Shown: one piece after another, positions 12,495 to 24,100 of the stretch
Layout of the letters: each line of letters begins with the position of its first letter
How positions within the stretch are numbered: position 1 is the stretch's first letter
Assembly (NCBI GenBank): GCA_021234535.1
Contig: CM037839.1
Coordinates: 9,797,419-9,861,418 of the forward strand
Origin: Stichopus chloronotus
Taxonomy: Eukaryota; Echinodermata; Holothuroidea; Aspidochirotida; Stichopodidae
DNA: 64,000 bases
Reading direction: 5' to 3'
Notes under the pieces: generated by a model
The model's database searches: none
The model's input: the letters and a program-made list of their open reading frames with translations, nothing else
What the model was told of the DNA's origin: nothing
Position numbers and translations under genes: made by a program

Positions 12495-12565
12495 GAACAC
12501 ATTAAGTGATAAAACACCTACGTTTTTCGAAAGACCGATGTATCCTTCCTCAGGTCAAAAACTGA
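12495..12565 (-). other. degenerate hammerhead-like motif
   Basis: Read on the minus strand, CCTGAGGAAGGATACATCGG is followed by TCTTTCGAAA. The core words CUGAGGA and GAAA are spaced around a weak stem (AAGGA/UCUUU), but stem I does not pair convincingly. It may be a decayed terminal repeat of a Penelope-like or related element. This rests on motif spacing alone. Confidence 0.25.
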
Positions 12566-13019
12566 AATGGACTGTGACAGTAATACTGAAATGTGTGACA
12601 GGTTGCAGAAACACAAGAAAAGGATATTTATGGAACAAAGTGAACAAAGATGTACCAAGCTGTTTGCTTCATCTTACTTGTTTTCTCCAAGCTGATGTGT
12701 CAACTTTCTTATTTCTTCCTCTAAGTTGCAGCTTTGTGGGAGCTGGCTTGATCCTTTTTTTTTTTTGAAGCAGTCATTTTAAAGTGCAATTTGTTGATTT
12801 GCTTTTTATGCTTGTAGGGTTTATGATGCGTCTGTTACTGTTTAGCTTCCCCTACATGAAACTAGCAGCCTGTGCAACTCCTACAATTGAATTCGTAGAC
12901 TACTCGAGATCTAAGACTCAAAGCAATAAGTCTTCAAGCTGCTGGCACATTACTTAATTTGAATGAAGTGAAAGAAAACAAGCTTGACGTCAACATCTGT
13001 AGGGTATAATCTGATTGAA

Positions 13020-13290
13020 TTGCAGAAGTTCATGACGTCACAACCGTACTAAACTGTTCAACAGACCCTCTTTCATGCCCGATCACACATGTATCACCTA
13101 TGGACATGACACCTAATACCCCTTGCCAGGCAGCTCAAGAAAGCCTAGACATTGGATTGACACACCTGAATTACTTTAAGAGAACGATGTTTAATTGACC
13201 ATGTGGATTATCACAACATGAAGTGATAAAACTGACCAAAGGCGATAACAATTTGCAACAAGTTGAACCTCAGTAGAACAAAAGAAGAGT
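13020..13290 (+). repeat. family D dispersed repeat, copy 2
   Basis: Shares GACACACCTGAA, TGACCATGT, CATGAAGTGATAAAACTGAC and TTTGCAACAAG-type words with the copies at 9170 and 31730. It is uninterrupted here. No coding frame. Confidence 0.6.
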
Positions 13291-13299
13291 GAGGTTGAA

Positions 13300-14418
13300 G
13301 TTAATCCCATTTTAACGTACGGGTAACGGCATGTTTTTCATCACCAGATATTTTACTTAGAACTGTATAAGCCTGCTTTTAACGCTTTATATAAGCAAAG
13401 TGGACGTGTATGCGTGCACTTTTTGTATGCATATCCTCAGTGTTATTCTCAATAAAGAAGTGACAAATAACAATGGAACGTTAATTAGAAAGCGTTTGGT
13501 TCATTATAGTAAGTCTCACAGGCTATCGAAACGGTTTACCGTCTCTCTTAATAATTTTTATGACAGGATAGAGTTGTCGCTATGAGAGGTTAAGCAGCTG
13601 CACTTTAGTTTTTGTCCTTCAGCTTATGAACAAAATTCATTCAAAACGTTAGTCACTATTGCGTGCTCTAGTCAAATAACAGGAGAGAGAGGTGGAAAGA
13701 GGTGGCAAGAGAGAGACATAGAGGGCAGTCCACCGAGTGGCACATCTCATCGTTATATACCATTGATTTGTATCTATACTGTATTCATCTAATCTAGTGT
13801 AAAATGTGCCGTGTCAATTCATGTCTCCCTCCCCCTCTCCCCCACAGCGTTTCTGGAAATAAAACAAAAGAAAAATTTCCACTTCATTTGACTTTCTGCC
13901 CTTTTGCTTCCGTGAGGTTGTGAGACACCAGCTGGACATCTCCTCATCAAGTTTGAGAGAAATATCAACTCGTCCATGTGAGAGTTTTGACAGGAAATTT
14001 CACAACAGGATAACTTTCATTCTCTAGTCAAACTTGTACAATGTACTGTTTCCGTTCGGAATCACATCCAAAACAATATTTTTAGTTTAATTTAAATTGT
14101 CATCTCTGACAATCGCTGTTTGTAGGCTGCTTGCACTGTGGCCTATTTGTTAAACAAGTGACCAGTCGTAGAGGGTATACGTCTGTGAAAAGTGTGGTTC
14201 ACTTCATATGATATTGCCCACTCGTCTAGTAGCATGAAACAAAACGAATTCAAACCAGGCCTTTTTTTGCAATGATATAAACAAGTTTTGACATCTTAGA
14301 CTTTGCAGCACAGTGACATGGTGCATTGCTTGCCTATCGTGATTCGTCCATTTTTGTTTTTGGCCCAACCTTCAGCATGGTAGAATGGCACCCACAGTGG
14401 CCGTGCCATGGGATGTGC
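13300..14418. other. intergenic, no gene seen
   Basis: A purine-rich GAGAGAGGTGGAAAG-type tract lies near 13680-13725. Nothing else could be identified. Confidence 0.4.
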
Positions 14419-14666
14419 TTAAAGGGTTCAGACATGTTCAATTCTCCCAATCCCTTGCCTCCAGTCCCTGGCACTGTCTGTCTAAATCTCCTCCACATGT
14501 GTAATCAAATCTTTGGCCCTCATGTGTGCGCTTTGTGTATGCTTTGTAATATGAGCTACTCTGCATCTTTCGAATTTGCTGTCAATCAAAGAGCAGAACC
14601 TGTTGAAAATTCTGTTTACCCCTCGCCAAAAAATGTAGCTTGGGGGTGATGGGTGATTGTCTTTGA
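14419..14666 (-). mobile_element. MITE family A, copy 3
   Basis: Starts at TTAA (14419-14422) with AGGGTTCAGACATG. The body is in the same orientation as copy 1, with CCACATGTGTAATCAAA and CTCTGCATCTTTCGAATTTG. It ends with GGGGGTGATGGGTGATTGTC followed by a mutated TTTGA in place of TTAA. The 107-codon frame over it is a by-product of the element. Confidence 0.75.
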
Positions 14667-15902
14667 GTGCATTTATCCTCTCAGTTCAACAGAAGACGGT
14701 TACATGCAATGAAATGGGACAAAAACTATTACCTTTTGTTGATACCTTTTGTTGTTATCCTGACTCAACAATGTGTGCTCCATTGACAAAGGTCTGTTTT
14801 TCAAAAAAGAGTCCTCAATTGTTAAAAGAACTCTTTTATATGTCTTTGCATGTACTGAATGCTTAGTTTTGAAAAGATCTGTGTTAAAAAACGAATATCT
14901 TTTACGACATATTTCGACAGTCGCATTCAGTTTCTCCTAATATGTTTTACTGGAAGGATGCTTACGGATCTTTTGGAGGAAATGATTCAAAAAACTTATT
15001 TTTCTTACAACTAACGATCGTCCTCGAAAAAAAAAAGGAGTATTGGCTTGGAAGGCAAAAGATTCCTTATCCATAAAAGTAAAAATCCACACCTACAAAC
15101 ACGCAGACCAAACAAATAAAGTTTTTGGGGTTGTGGGTAGTAATTAGTAAAGTCTGTATAGGAAATCGATCCAGTCGCTGTGTAGGAGTAGAAATATATA
15201 ATCATTACCGCGTAGATTCTAATATTGCGATTACTGCGCAGATCATGAAGGCCTAGGTTTTAAAGGCTATTTTCCTGTCGTTGAAAGACACGGTAGTGCT
15301 TCCTACTTGTAAATAAGCAGAACTGACTGGGTGAATCCAAAGAAATGTTTTTAATACTAAGAAACGTCCATTACATTAAAAAAGACATCAACAGTGATGT
15401 TAATTACTTTAAGATACTCTTAACCATGTTATGCTATATAGTTCTCCCGTGTTACAGGTGCATTGGCATTTTGGTACACACTACTGGGCTTTCCCAATAA
15501 TTGAATTACGGCTACCTTTCTGAGAAATGATAATCAACTTTTGGCATTTTCGTCAAATTGAATCAGACTCTCCTGCGTTCTCTGGAAGTGTTCCTGAGCA
15601 ACCTAAGCCGATCAATTACTCCTTGTGACTTCAGTGAACTTTGCGACCAGCTTTGAGACCACTCACTGACTTCATTCATCCCCACTCACCCCCCCCCCCC
15701 CACGATATTTCCACCCTATGTATGTAGGAAGCACTGCCACCATGTGTGATTCACCTGCCCACAAGAAACAAATGTAGTTCTATATAATTTTAAAGAAACA
15801 GTAATTTTGCTGGCATGAAATTATTCACGACAATCTGTTCAAGAAAGCCCCGTGGGCTGAACAATGTGAGCTGTGGTAAGGTGGCACTATTTCGAGTCTA
15901 TC
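14667..15902. other. intergenic, no gene seen
   Basis: AT-rich, with a short poly-C tract near 15690. No exon or repeat family was recognised. Confidence 0.4.
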
Positions 15903-16022
15903 TGGCGACTGTTATTATTTCTTGGCTACTATTCGGTTGGCAACTATTGTTATGGGCAACTATTATCATACGGGCAGCTATTACTATATGGGCAGCTATT
16001 ATTATATGGGCAACTGTCATTG
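15903..16022 (+). repeat. 18-bp minisatellite
   Basis: About six imperfect copies of a unit close to GGCAACTATTATCATACG / GGCAGCTATTATTATATG. The hydrophobic translation across it (Trp-Ala-Thr-Ile-Ile-Ile pattern) is a consequence of the repeat. Confidence 0.8.
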
Positions 16023-17512
16023 TATCACTGACTTCCTGTCTAGCAGAATGAGACGCCGCTGTTCTTGAGAGTACATTTCCTCCCTCTGATACATTAGCGG
16101 TATGAGAGACGTTTTCGTCAACATGTCATTATCGAGGGAGATGTCGTGTCTGACGTATACTTGCTCAGTACAGCTGGGACGTGACTCTCTTAAGAGGATA
16201 TTTCGCACAGAGTTTAGGTATGGACATGTCAATTCAGCTGTGTAGATAAAAGGAAATTCAAATACTGTGTACTGAATACAGTTCAATGAGATAACAATGC
16301 AACTCATTAAGCCCGTGTGTTACATATGTTATATCGACATTGATTAAATTTCGTTATTCACATCTGCGTATGAAATATTTTAGTAAAACATCAAAAAGTG
16401 TCTTCACAAGTGTGCACAAATGTTGTAAATTTTAGTCATTGCAGTTACGTGCCACAAGGCAACAGAAGACATGAAAAACCAAGAAGACGTTTTCGGTCAT
16501 TCTAGAATGTTTGCGGGGTTAGTTTTTTTACGCAAACAAGTCAACAATTCACAAGTAGTGTGGTAGCCAATCAGTGATGCAGGTCTGGCAAATGTCCTGC
16601 AATAGTTTTTTTTTTTCATACTTTTGTAATCTTGTTTGACCCTGTTCGTCTTAAAAAATCATAATATTGCAATGTTTGGTAAGACAAATGTCGATGTACT
16701 CGGCGTTGAAACTGCGTCAACGTAAAGTTTTACTTTGCGAATTTGAATATTACTTTTAAATTTACTTTTCTTGGCTTAGCAGGAGCGTTTTAGATAAGGC
16801 ATACAGAGGAGACACTACAGAAATACCCTAATCATTGGCAAGTCGGGTGTTAACAGTCCAGTTGGACATAGGGGTGTATCCCTGCAGATTTCCCCTGTTG
16901 AATATTAAAGATCGTTAAGCGGTGACGTAACCTTAAGAATGGTATAAAGGGAACAAACTGTGTAGCGTGCTTAAAGACAGTTACCAATACAGTAGAAAAG
17001 CTCATACGGAAAGACACTTTATAACTAAACAAACATTCTAGATGTGAATATTAATTTAAGTTTGTAATAATTGACAACTAATATACTTATTGATATATAC
17101 CGTGCGCTTAATTAGTATACAACCTATTTGTTTTATAAAGCAACAATGTAGGTGCGCCTATTTCCGTCTGATATTTCCCCTTTCATGGTAAGTGTTTGAC
17201 GCTCTACTGCAATCGTTGTCAGAAATAGACCAAGAAACAGAAAGTAGTCGTAATTTTACCCTCTAACGTATAATTCTCCTCGTTAACGAAAAAATAAAAG
17301 ATCCAATAAAAGGAGAGGAAAAGAAAGCAAAAGTATATCAAATTTTATCACCAAGCTACAGGGGGTTTCTTGTTTCTCGAGATTTTTCTCTTTTAGACTC
17401 TTTCAGTTCTGTCCTTTTCTCACTTCTCATCACTTATCATCTTTATTTTGGTTGAAGTTGTATCATTTTGATGAGATTATTAATAAGGAGTTCTCAGGGC
17501 ATTCATGAGGTA
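16023..17512. other. intergenic, no gene seen
   Basis: No coding or repeat signal was identified. Confidence 0.4.
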
Positions 17513-17668
17513 CACTGTGCACTGTGGTCACCGAGTATACTGTGGCAGCTCAACACTGTGGCCACTAGACTCTGTGGCCAATGGCCACTGTGGGCACTAA
17601 ACACTGTGATCATTTAGCATTGTGGCCACTGGGCACTAAGGCCACTGAGCACTGTGGCCAGTGGACAC
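17513..17668 (+). repeat. ACTGTGGCCACTGGGC minisatellite
   Basis: About ten degenerate copies of a roughly 16-bp unit (CACTGTGGCCACT, GGGCACTAAGGCCACTGAGC and so on). Confidence 0.8.
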
Positions 17669-18589
17669 CTGCATGGGCACTCTGAACGGAGAGATTTGTG
17701 ACATCATTCATCATCATCGTGAAATGTCAGCGAAACAAAATGTTAATTATTATTCTGCACAGAAGGAAAGTGAATTCGAAGGATATACACGCACACTTGA
17801 AAAGGAAACCTTATAAGCAGCCGAAAGAAATCGAAAGTAATTTCTTTCATCTTATAAAAACCCCTAACATGGTTTGCTCTTAATTTTGTCTCACTTGTCG
17901 TCGAAGGTGGAAGTAAACTAGTTTAGCATACAGCTTGTTTTCCAAAGGAAGACGTTGACGTTGGGACAGTCCATTAATCATTAGAGATAATAATAGTGAT
18001 ACTAAAGGAGACAGCCACGCAAAAACAAAATGACTTATGCAATGTCAAGCAGTAATCTTCTGTCTGCGAGACTGCTTTATCTAAACATATTCTCGCACAA
18101 TAGTCATTTTTTTCATTAATTATCATACGTCATAAACTTAGCGGGTGAAATAAGTTGCTGTCATTAATACCTAATGACGCCATCATGAAGACAATTTTGA
18201 CAGAGAGAAACGTTCCTGTCTTCGGCCCTTCCCGCCCCTCTGCACTGCTCTTGATGTTTATAACTTTAAAGGACGTTATGACATGTATCTAGGAAAGAGC
18301 TAGCTCCATTCAGTAAGTTGCAACGTCGAACCCCCAATTGATAATCCGTTGGATCCTTTGTTCATATCTAGAACCGTTTTGAGATATGACTTTTTGCAGT
18401 TGGACGAAAATGAAAAACAGATGACGTGAAAAATTGTAGATTGTCAGTGCTTTTGTTAACCTTTGTATAGTGTCTTTTAATTACTGATAGGTTTCACACT
18501 CGTAAATGATACCGATATTTTTGAAAAAAACTATATGCATCCAAAATGAAATCTTCCGGGCATAGAAGGGAAATTGTAATAATTAATAT

Positions 18590-18591
<2 letters not shown>
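17669..18591. other. intergenic, no gene seen
   Basis: Nothing recognisable. Confidence 0.4.

Positions 18592-18645
<54 letters not shown>
18592..18645. repeat. (TA)n microsatellite
   Basis: About 27 uninterrupted TA dinucleotides directly next to the left arm of the inverted-repeat element that follows. Confidence 0.95.
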
Positions 18646-18651
<6 letters not shown>

Positions 18652-19380
18652 TGTTAACAAATATGACAATTTTAAAGTACAAAAATTTTTAAAGAAAAGG
18701 TGTATATTTCGGACACGCCTGTATCCTTCTTCAGCACAAACTAATGTCACGTTCGCCGAGACGATCAGGAATTTGGAAATGAGACATCGACTACCAGCAG
18801 ATTGTTTCTGACTTCGATACTTTTATTCATGTTCTAGCTCTACAACGTCATGTTTACACTGTACAAAGAGAGGTCTTTCTCAAGCTCTGCTTCTGTTGAC
18901 TGACCAACTCACTTCTGCGGACTCTCACTGACCAACTTACTTCCGCGGACTCCTTTTATATACTGCCGTGCTTTTTATTCTTTACACATATTTGTATACC
19001 TCACGAGCTGCATTGACCTCACGAGGTAAATTGTCCTCACGAGGTAAATTGACCTCACGAGGTAAATTGTCCTCACGAGGTAAATTGACCTCACGAGGTA
19101 AATTGACCTCACGACGTACATATGCCTAGCATCTTACACACACTTGACTAGGCAGAAGCTGTATAGAATGATTCATGCATAACAGACAGGTGAAGACAAT
19201 TTACATTAGTATACTAGGCATCGTAACTGTGTAAGGGCTATTCCCGTAACACTAATATATATAAACTATATTAGTTTGTGCTGAAGAAGGACACAGGCGT
19301 GTCCGAAATATACACCTTTTCTTGTAAAAATTTTTGTGCTTCAAAATTGTCATATTTGTTAACATATTTATATTTATATC
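18646..19380. mobile_element. inverted-repeat element with hammerhead-like ends
   Basis: Arms of about 95-110 bp at 18646-18750 and 19258-19380 are reverse complements of each other. The right arm reads TTAGTTTGTGCTGAAGAAGG, then ACACAGGCGTGTCCGAAATA. Each arm holds a CTGAAGA core, a GGACAC/GTGTCC hairpin and GAAA, which is the order of a hammerhead ribozyme core. Stems I and III are not convincing. The roughly 500-bp centre holds no gene but does hold an 18-bp minisatellite. A structure related to terminal repeats of Penelope-like elements is possible; a simple foldback element is the alternative. Confidence 0.55.
18998..19119 (+). repeat. 18-bp minisatellite CCTCACGAGGTAAATTGA
   Basis: About six tandem units alternating TGACCTCACGAGGTAAAT and TGTCCTCACGAGGTAAAT. 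Each unit contains the short palindrome CCTCACGAGG. There are no spacers, so this is not a CRISPR array. Confidence 0.9.
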
Positions 19381-19410
19381 AAATGGAGCATACGTGGAAT
19401 TTCACATATT

Positions 19411-19479
19411 ATATATATATATATAGACTATATATATAGACTATATATATAGACTATATATATAGACTATATATAGACT
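19411..19479 (+). repeat. ATATATATAGACT tandem repeat
   Basis: Four to five units of a 13-16 bp TA-rich repeat with a GACT marker. Confidence 0.85.
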
Positions 19480-20169
19480 GAAGAAACTATGGTACCAGAT
19501 ATTCACGGACATGGGACCCCTTAATTCGATTCAATGATTTCTAGATAGTGATAGTGATTAATAGGTGATGTATGTACATGTTTCTGTTACTTTCTAACCT
19601 TGCGGATTAATCATCCACGTATAAATAGGGGCTATGAGAAGTTTCCAACGTTCTAAGACATAAGAGATCAAAAACATATAAATAAGGCAATTTATCCTAC
19701 GCTAATATCATAACGCATACATTTTGACATGTCACATTCCAGTAGATTCTTACTTCATATGCTGCAACCAACGTACAATGTATAACATTAATTTGGAGGC
19801 ATACAATTCACGTGGGTGTAATTTTCAATATTTGATGAAATCAGTATGTTCTCTCGAGATGTATGGGATGTCACCTTAATAAAATGCCTAACGTACTCTG
19901 TGAAATGACTTTTCACAGTAATTTTTCGTAGTATTCCTCCGGATATTTCATAAGCATTGAACCTCCAGAAAATTTGGATTAAACAAGTGCCTTAATTTGA
20001 CGCACTTTATCACGTCCAATATACAAAAGACTCATTTCTTGTATGGATATAACTCTTGTAAAGTAATCTGCTATGTATAGATATAGCTACCGTCAAATCC
20101 GTGTTGCAGGTCTTGTCCGAATGTCTGTCCTCTTTTTATTGCTGATTAATTAGGGGAGACAGTGGATGC

Positions 20170-20245
20170 CCTCCACCTCTCTCTCCACCTCTTTCTCTCT
20201 CCACCTCTCTCTCCACCCACCTCTCTCTCCACCTCTCTCTCTCTT
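20170..20245 (+). repeat. CTCTCTCCACCT low-complexity tract
   Basis: A pyrimidine-rich tandem tract of CTCTCTCCAC units. The 700 bases that follow up to the first coding exon of the receptor gene hold no clear TATA box or other promoter element that I could identify. Confidence 0.85.
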
Positions 20246-21071
20246 GAGAGAGTCTTTTCCATTAGCGTCAAAAAACATGAATGGAACTAACACTTTCAAT
20301 AGATCTACATAAAACTAAAACCGTCAGCGTGTAGTCCTCATTAAGTCGTAAGGTTTAGTACTGATTACATTTGGTTATAAAATCTATCACGCTCAAGTAC
20401 GTGAGTGATAAAAAAGTTCACCTAAATCAGTGCGAATATGTTTGTGGAAGTCGCCACTGAAAGCATCACTTGCCGTTAATTAAGAGTGAAAAAAAGATTG
20501 AATTAAAGTAAGAATAAATTTAGTCATGAATGGAAAGAATACTGCAAAGCTTGCACTACAAGAAAAAAATAAAAAAACAATCAACGTTAAAGACATGCCT
20601 AAAAAAACAACAAAAAAAAACATAAGAAACAAACGTAAAATACAAAAGTTGGAGATGGAGATACGTAAAACGAATATTGAAATCTAAGACCTAAAAAAAT
20701 TTGAAAGGGAATAGAAATGGGAATTCAGAAGAACGTCACATCATGTGCAGTTAAGTCGATTGCTCAAAGTTAGAAAAGCGCAAATACATACATAGGCCAT
20801 CGAACATCGCGAAGATACGGTCCCATTAACGAACTGAATCCACATGTTTACAGTTTTATACTTTGATTTTCTTGTCAGAAAATGAAAGAAGGGAGAGCAA
20901 AATAAAAGAGAAACAAAAAAGTTGGTACAAAAGATGGCTATGTCAGGGGGCGTTTAATGTCCATGAATGATGCAATTCTACGCTTTCGTTTTTCACCGTA
21001 CTTTCCGATATTGCTCAACGGTCTCACAGGCAGAACAGAATCCGCCACATCCTGGCGAAAGACAGTTGTTT

Positions 21072-21147
21072 ATGATGGCCTCTCTCTCTCGTCTCAAGAC
21101 CGTGTTTCTGTATCTAGTGGTGTCCACTTTAGTAAAGGGGCATTATG
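21072..21147 (+). CDS. receptor exon 1: signal peptide
   Basis: Encodes MMASLSRLKTVFLYLVVSTL and five more residues, a typical secretory signal: short basic start, hydrophobic core, cleavage probably near residues 22-25. The donor is GTGAGT at 21148, phase 1. The frame stays open upstream to another ATG at 20967, but only the Met-Met at 21072/21075 places the hydrophobic core at the N-terminus. Intron 1 is 6.9 kb. Confidence 0.75.
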
Positions 21148-24100
21148 GTGAGTAAACTCTTTCCTCGTCAACAGGTTGTTTCTCCGAACAATTCGGAAGT
21201 GCTCTATTAAGCAGAGTGTTTATCCTCTGCCGAGAGTTTCTGCACTCGAAATTGCTATATAGGCTTACGTCAGTTATGTATCGTTGAATACCTGTTTGAT
21301 GAATGTATTAATTATAATTCATACAGTATGATCTATTGCGCCCACGGTGTTTTCTTTTATCGTTCGTCCCGTCCCTTTCCGTTTATCATTTTTCAATTAG
21401 TCCTTTCGCCTCTTTCAATAACATTATCAGTAGGATATGTAGCATCTCTTGACATTTTAAATCAGTCATTTGTCTCCCCGCACTAGATGCGCGTAACTTA
21501 ATGCCATTTGGCATTGGAAAAAGAAGTACAGGCCTTGTTTACAATTAGCAATATCCCCGGTTTGTATGTTGTAGGATATACATTTAACATAACATGTTGT
21601 GTAAAAGCTTTACGTTGGCCGATACGGATGAGGGGGGGGGGGTGCACTTTTGTCCCTTTCTTTGTCTACCTGTCTCCTATGTTTGTGTACAACACAAAGG
21701 GATAAACAAACTTTAATTTTGTACATCGTCTTCTCAGCGCTTAGTTAAAGAGCGTAAACGAGGACGTCTTCCGCCAAGCACGGTTAGGCCAATAAATCTA
21801 ATTGAAAACATGCACATGACAGACGTGACAGACATGACAGATGTGACTAGTGTGACATTTTGTCTCTGTGTCATGTCTTGTTAAGTCTATTAACATCTGA
21901 TGCACCATTGACTTTGCCATTTGTTGTGGCTAAATTGGATGTTTACGACTTCCAAATACTGGGGCCCATCCAACTCCATGTCCTTCAATATTTATACGGT
22001 CATCGTTTCTGTAAGGGTCTAATAATTGCAGAGGAACAGGGAAAAGTTTGGAAAAAGATTAAAGAAAACGTAGATATAAATTTAAATAAACATAGAGTTT
22101 CTACTGAAGAACGAATACGGAGCCATTTTGAAAGATACCGATAATGCTTTGTTCGATAATGCAATGGAACCACACCTTCCCATACATATGTTGCGTTCTT
22201 CGTTATTGTATTATGATTTTTATGGTTATTGATATTATTGAAATAACTCACTATTGACATATTATTGACATGGCATAACTAAGGTTATTAAGAATATTAA
22301 CAGTATTATGATTATACAGACTATTAACATTATTATTGTTATTATTCCTACTATCATTATTACTCCTCAGTCTCTTTTCTTTTTCATATTCTGCATAGAT
22401 TTTCCATTTGAATTATCATTTTCGACAAATTTTCAAAACTGAAATAGAGAAAAAAACCGAGACTGAAATAATGTTGTACAAACAAAAACAAAACATTATC
22501 ATAATTTGACACGTGTCTGACAAGTTCCATTTTTGTTTTATTTTGTTGATATTTTACTGCATTGTTATTTCATCCTCCTCTTTGCAATGTTTATGGTAGT
22601 AATATTAGTGGTTACTGCTGATTTGTCATGGTTTACATTTTGTTGCAAGTATTGGTTGAATTGCCCTTTGATTGATATGTAATACCCTTGTGTTTTATAT
22701 GAAATGCGTTACAGGTGCAGTCAAGCGTTCCAAATTACAACAAGACTGTAAATACTAAACTATTTTGCTCACGTCTGTATTTTGTGTAAAGATTAAGCAA
22801 TAGCTAAATCAAAGCTTTGTAAATTATTTTTATTATTATTTTATTATTATTATTTATTTATTATTATTTTTTATCATTTGCATTATTTTTTATTATTTTT
22901 ATTATTATTACTGAAGGGAAACTAGGGAAAACATATCTGTAGCCAAAAGGAAATATATAAACACGTTTGACTTCTATATCCCCTTTATAGCAATTCATGA
23001 CATTAGTTGAACAGAAATTGTTTTGAATTCTCTACAGTGTCACTGTAATGTTTTAACCTCGCAAAGTACTATAACTCCATCTCCCCGTTACTCATATGGC
23101 AGTAGAAGTTACAATACGACAATTATAAGTACAACTCTCGGTATGTTTAAGATGAATTACTGGTCTAGGTTGCTTGCTATGAGGTTCTTTCACTCTGATA
23201 TTGCCTGTATACTGAATCAGGGATCTTTGGACATGTCTTTCGGAAGGAGACCCACGATACGCTGAAGAATCAAAACAACACGGTCGGTTTGTCAACCGCT
23301 CCACTACGGCGATTTTCCGCTTGAAAAAAAAAAAACATTTTGTTATTCTTAACAAAAAGTTGCTGTCTTCGAAACAGAAATCTGCTGTCAACTGAACTGA
23401 ATGGCATAAAAAGACAATCATAAACAGATGGTTAATCATCTCTTCAGTGAAGTGGTTTCCCTTTCACTCGGTTTTTTTAAGCAGTCCCACGAAACAACCT
23501 TTGAACACAATCTTCACATCACTGTATTCACTTGAACTATACTAACCTAGTCTGAGTGTATCATGTACGAATCCCAATGCCATTTTGACTTTCGTTGCCT
23601 GAGGTGCTTATCAAGATCCCTTGTTGCAATTGGCGGAAAATTCAATACCACCCTTCAAATTCCTTTCCTTTGTTACACGGCAGAAAACAACGAATTTTTC
23701 AAAGATCTCGCTATTCGAAATAACTTGCTTTGATGAATTCTGCAGCCTGGATGCGTTCTTAAAATATTGAAAAATAAATTAAATCTTCCACCAAAGCATT
23801 ACCTAAGGACGATAGGGTCATTTTGAACTCTCCTAAATTCAGTGTGCACCTGCCAAATTCGAAGAGCTGCTTCGGACGATTTTCTTTTCTGAAGGAAAAA
23901 GATTGTCGAGTAAAGTTCATTGTAAAGAAAAACAAATTCAAGGGAAGGCATTTTTCTAAAATAGTATTTATCAGTGATTTCGGACTTCTGTCAGCCTTGA
24001 TTAACGGCTGACGAAACGACAGACACACTTATACTTTTATGCCTTTTGGTGAACAGACATTTTTGGTGGAAGGAGTTATTTGCTACGACTTTGTTCACTT

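Noticed and set aside
12364..12768. 134-codon plus-strand frame
   Set aside because: No recognisable domain, it ends in a poly-T tract, and it overlaps a hammerhead-like motif on the other strand.
17521..17668. Candidate coding repeat
   Set aside because: The ACTGTGGCCACT units contain stops in the plausible frames. It is treated as a minisatellite.
18998..19119. Possible CRISPR array
   Set aside because: The 18-bp units are directly adjacent without unique spacers, and the window is clearly eukaryotic.
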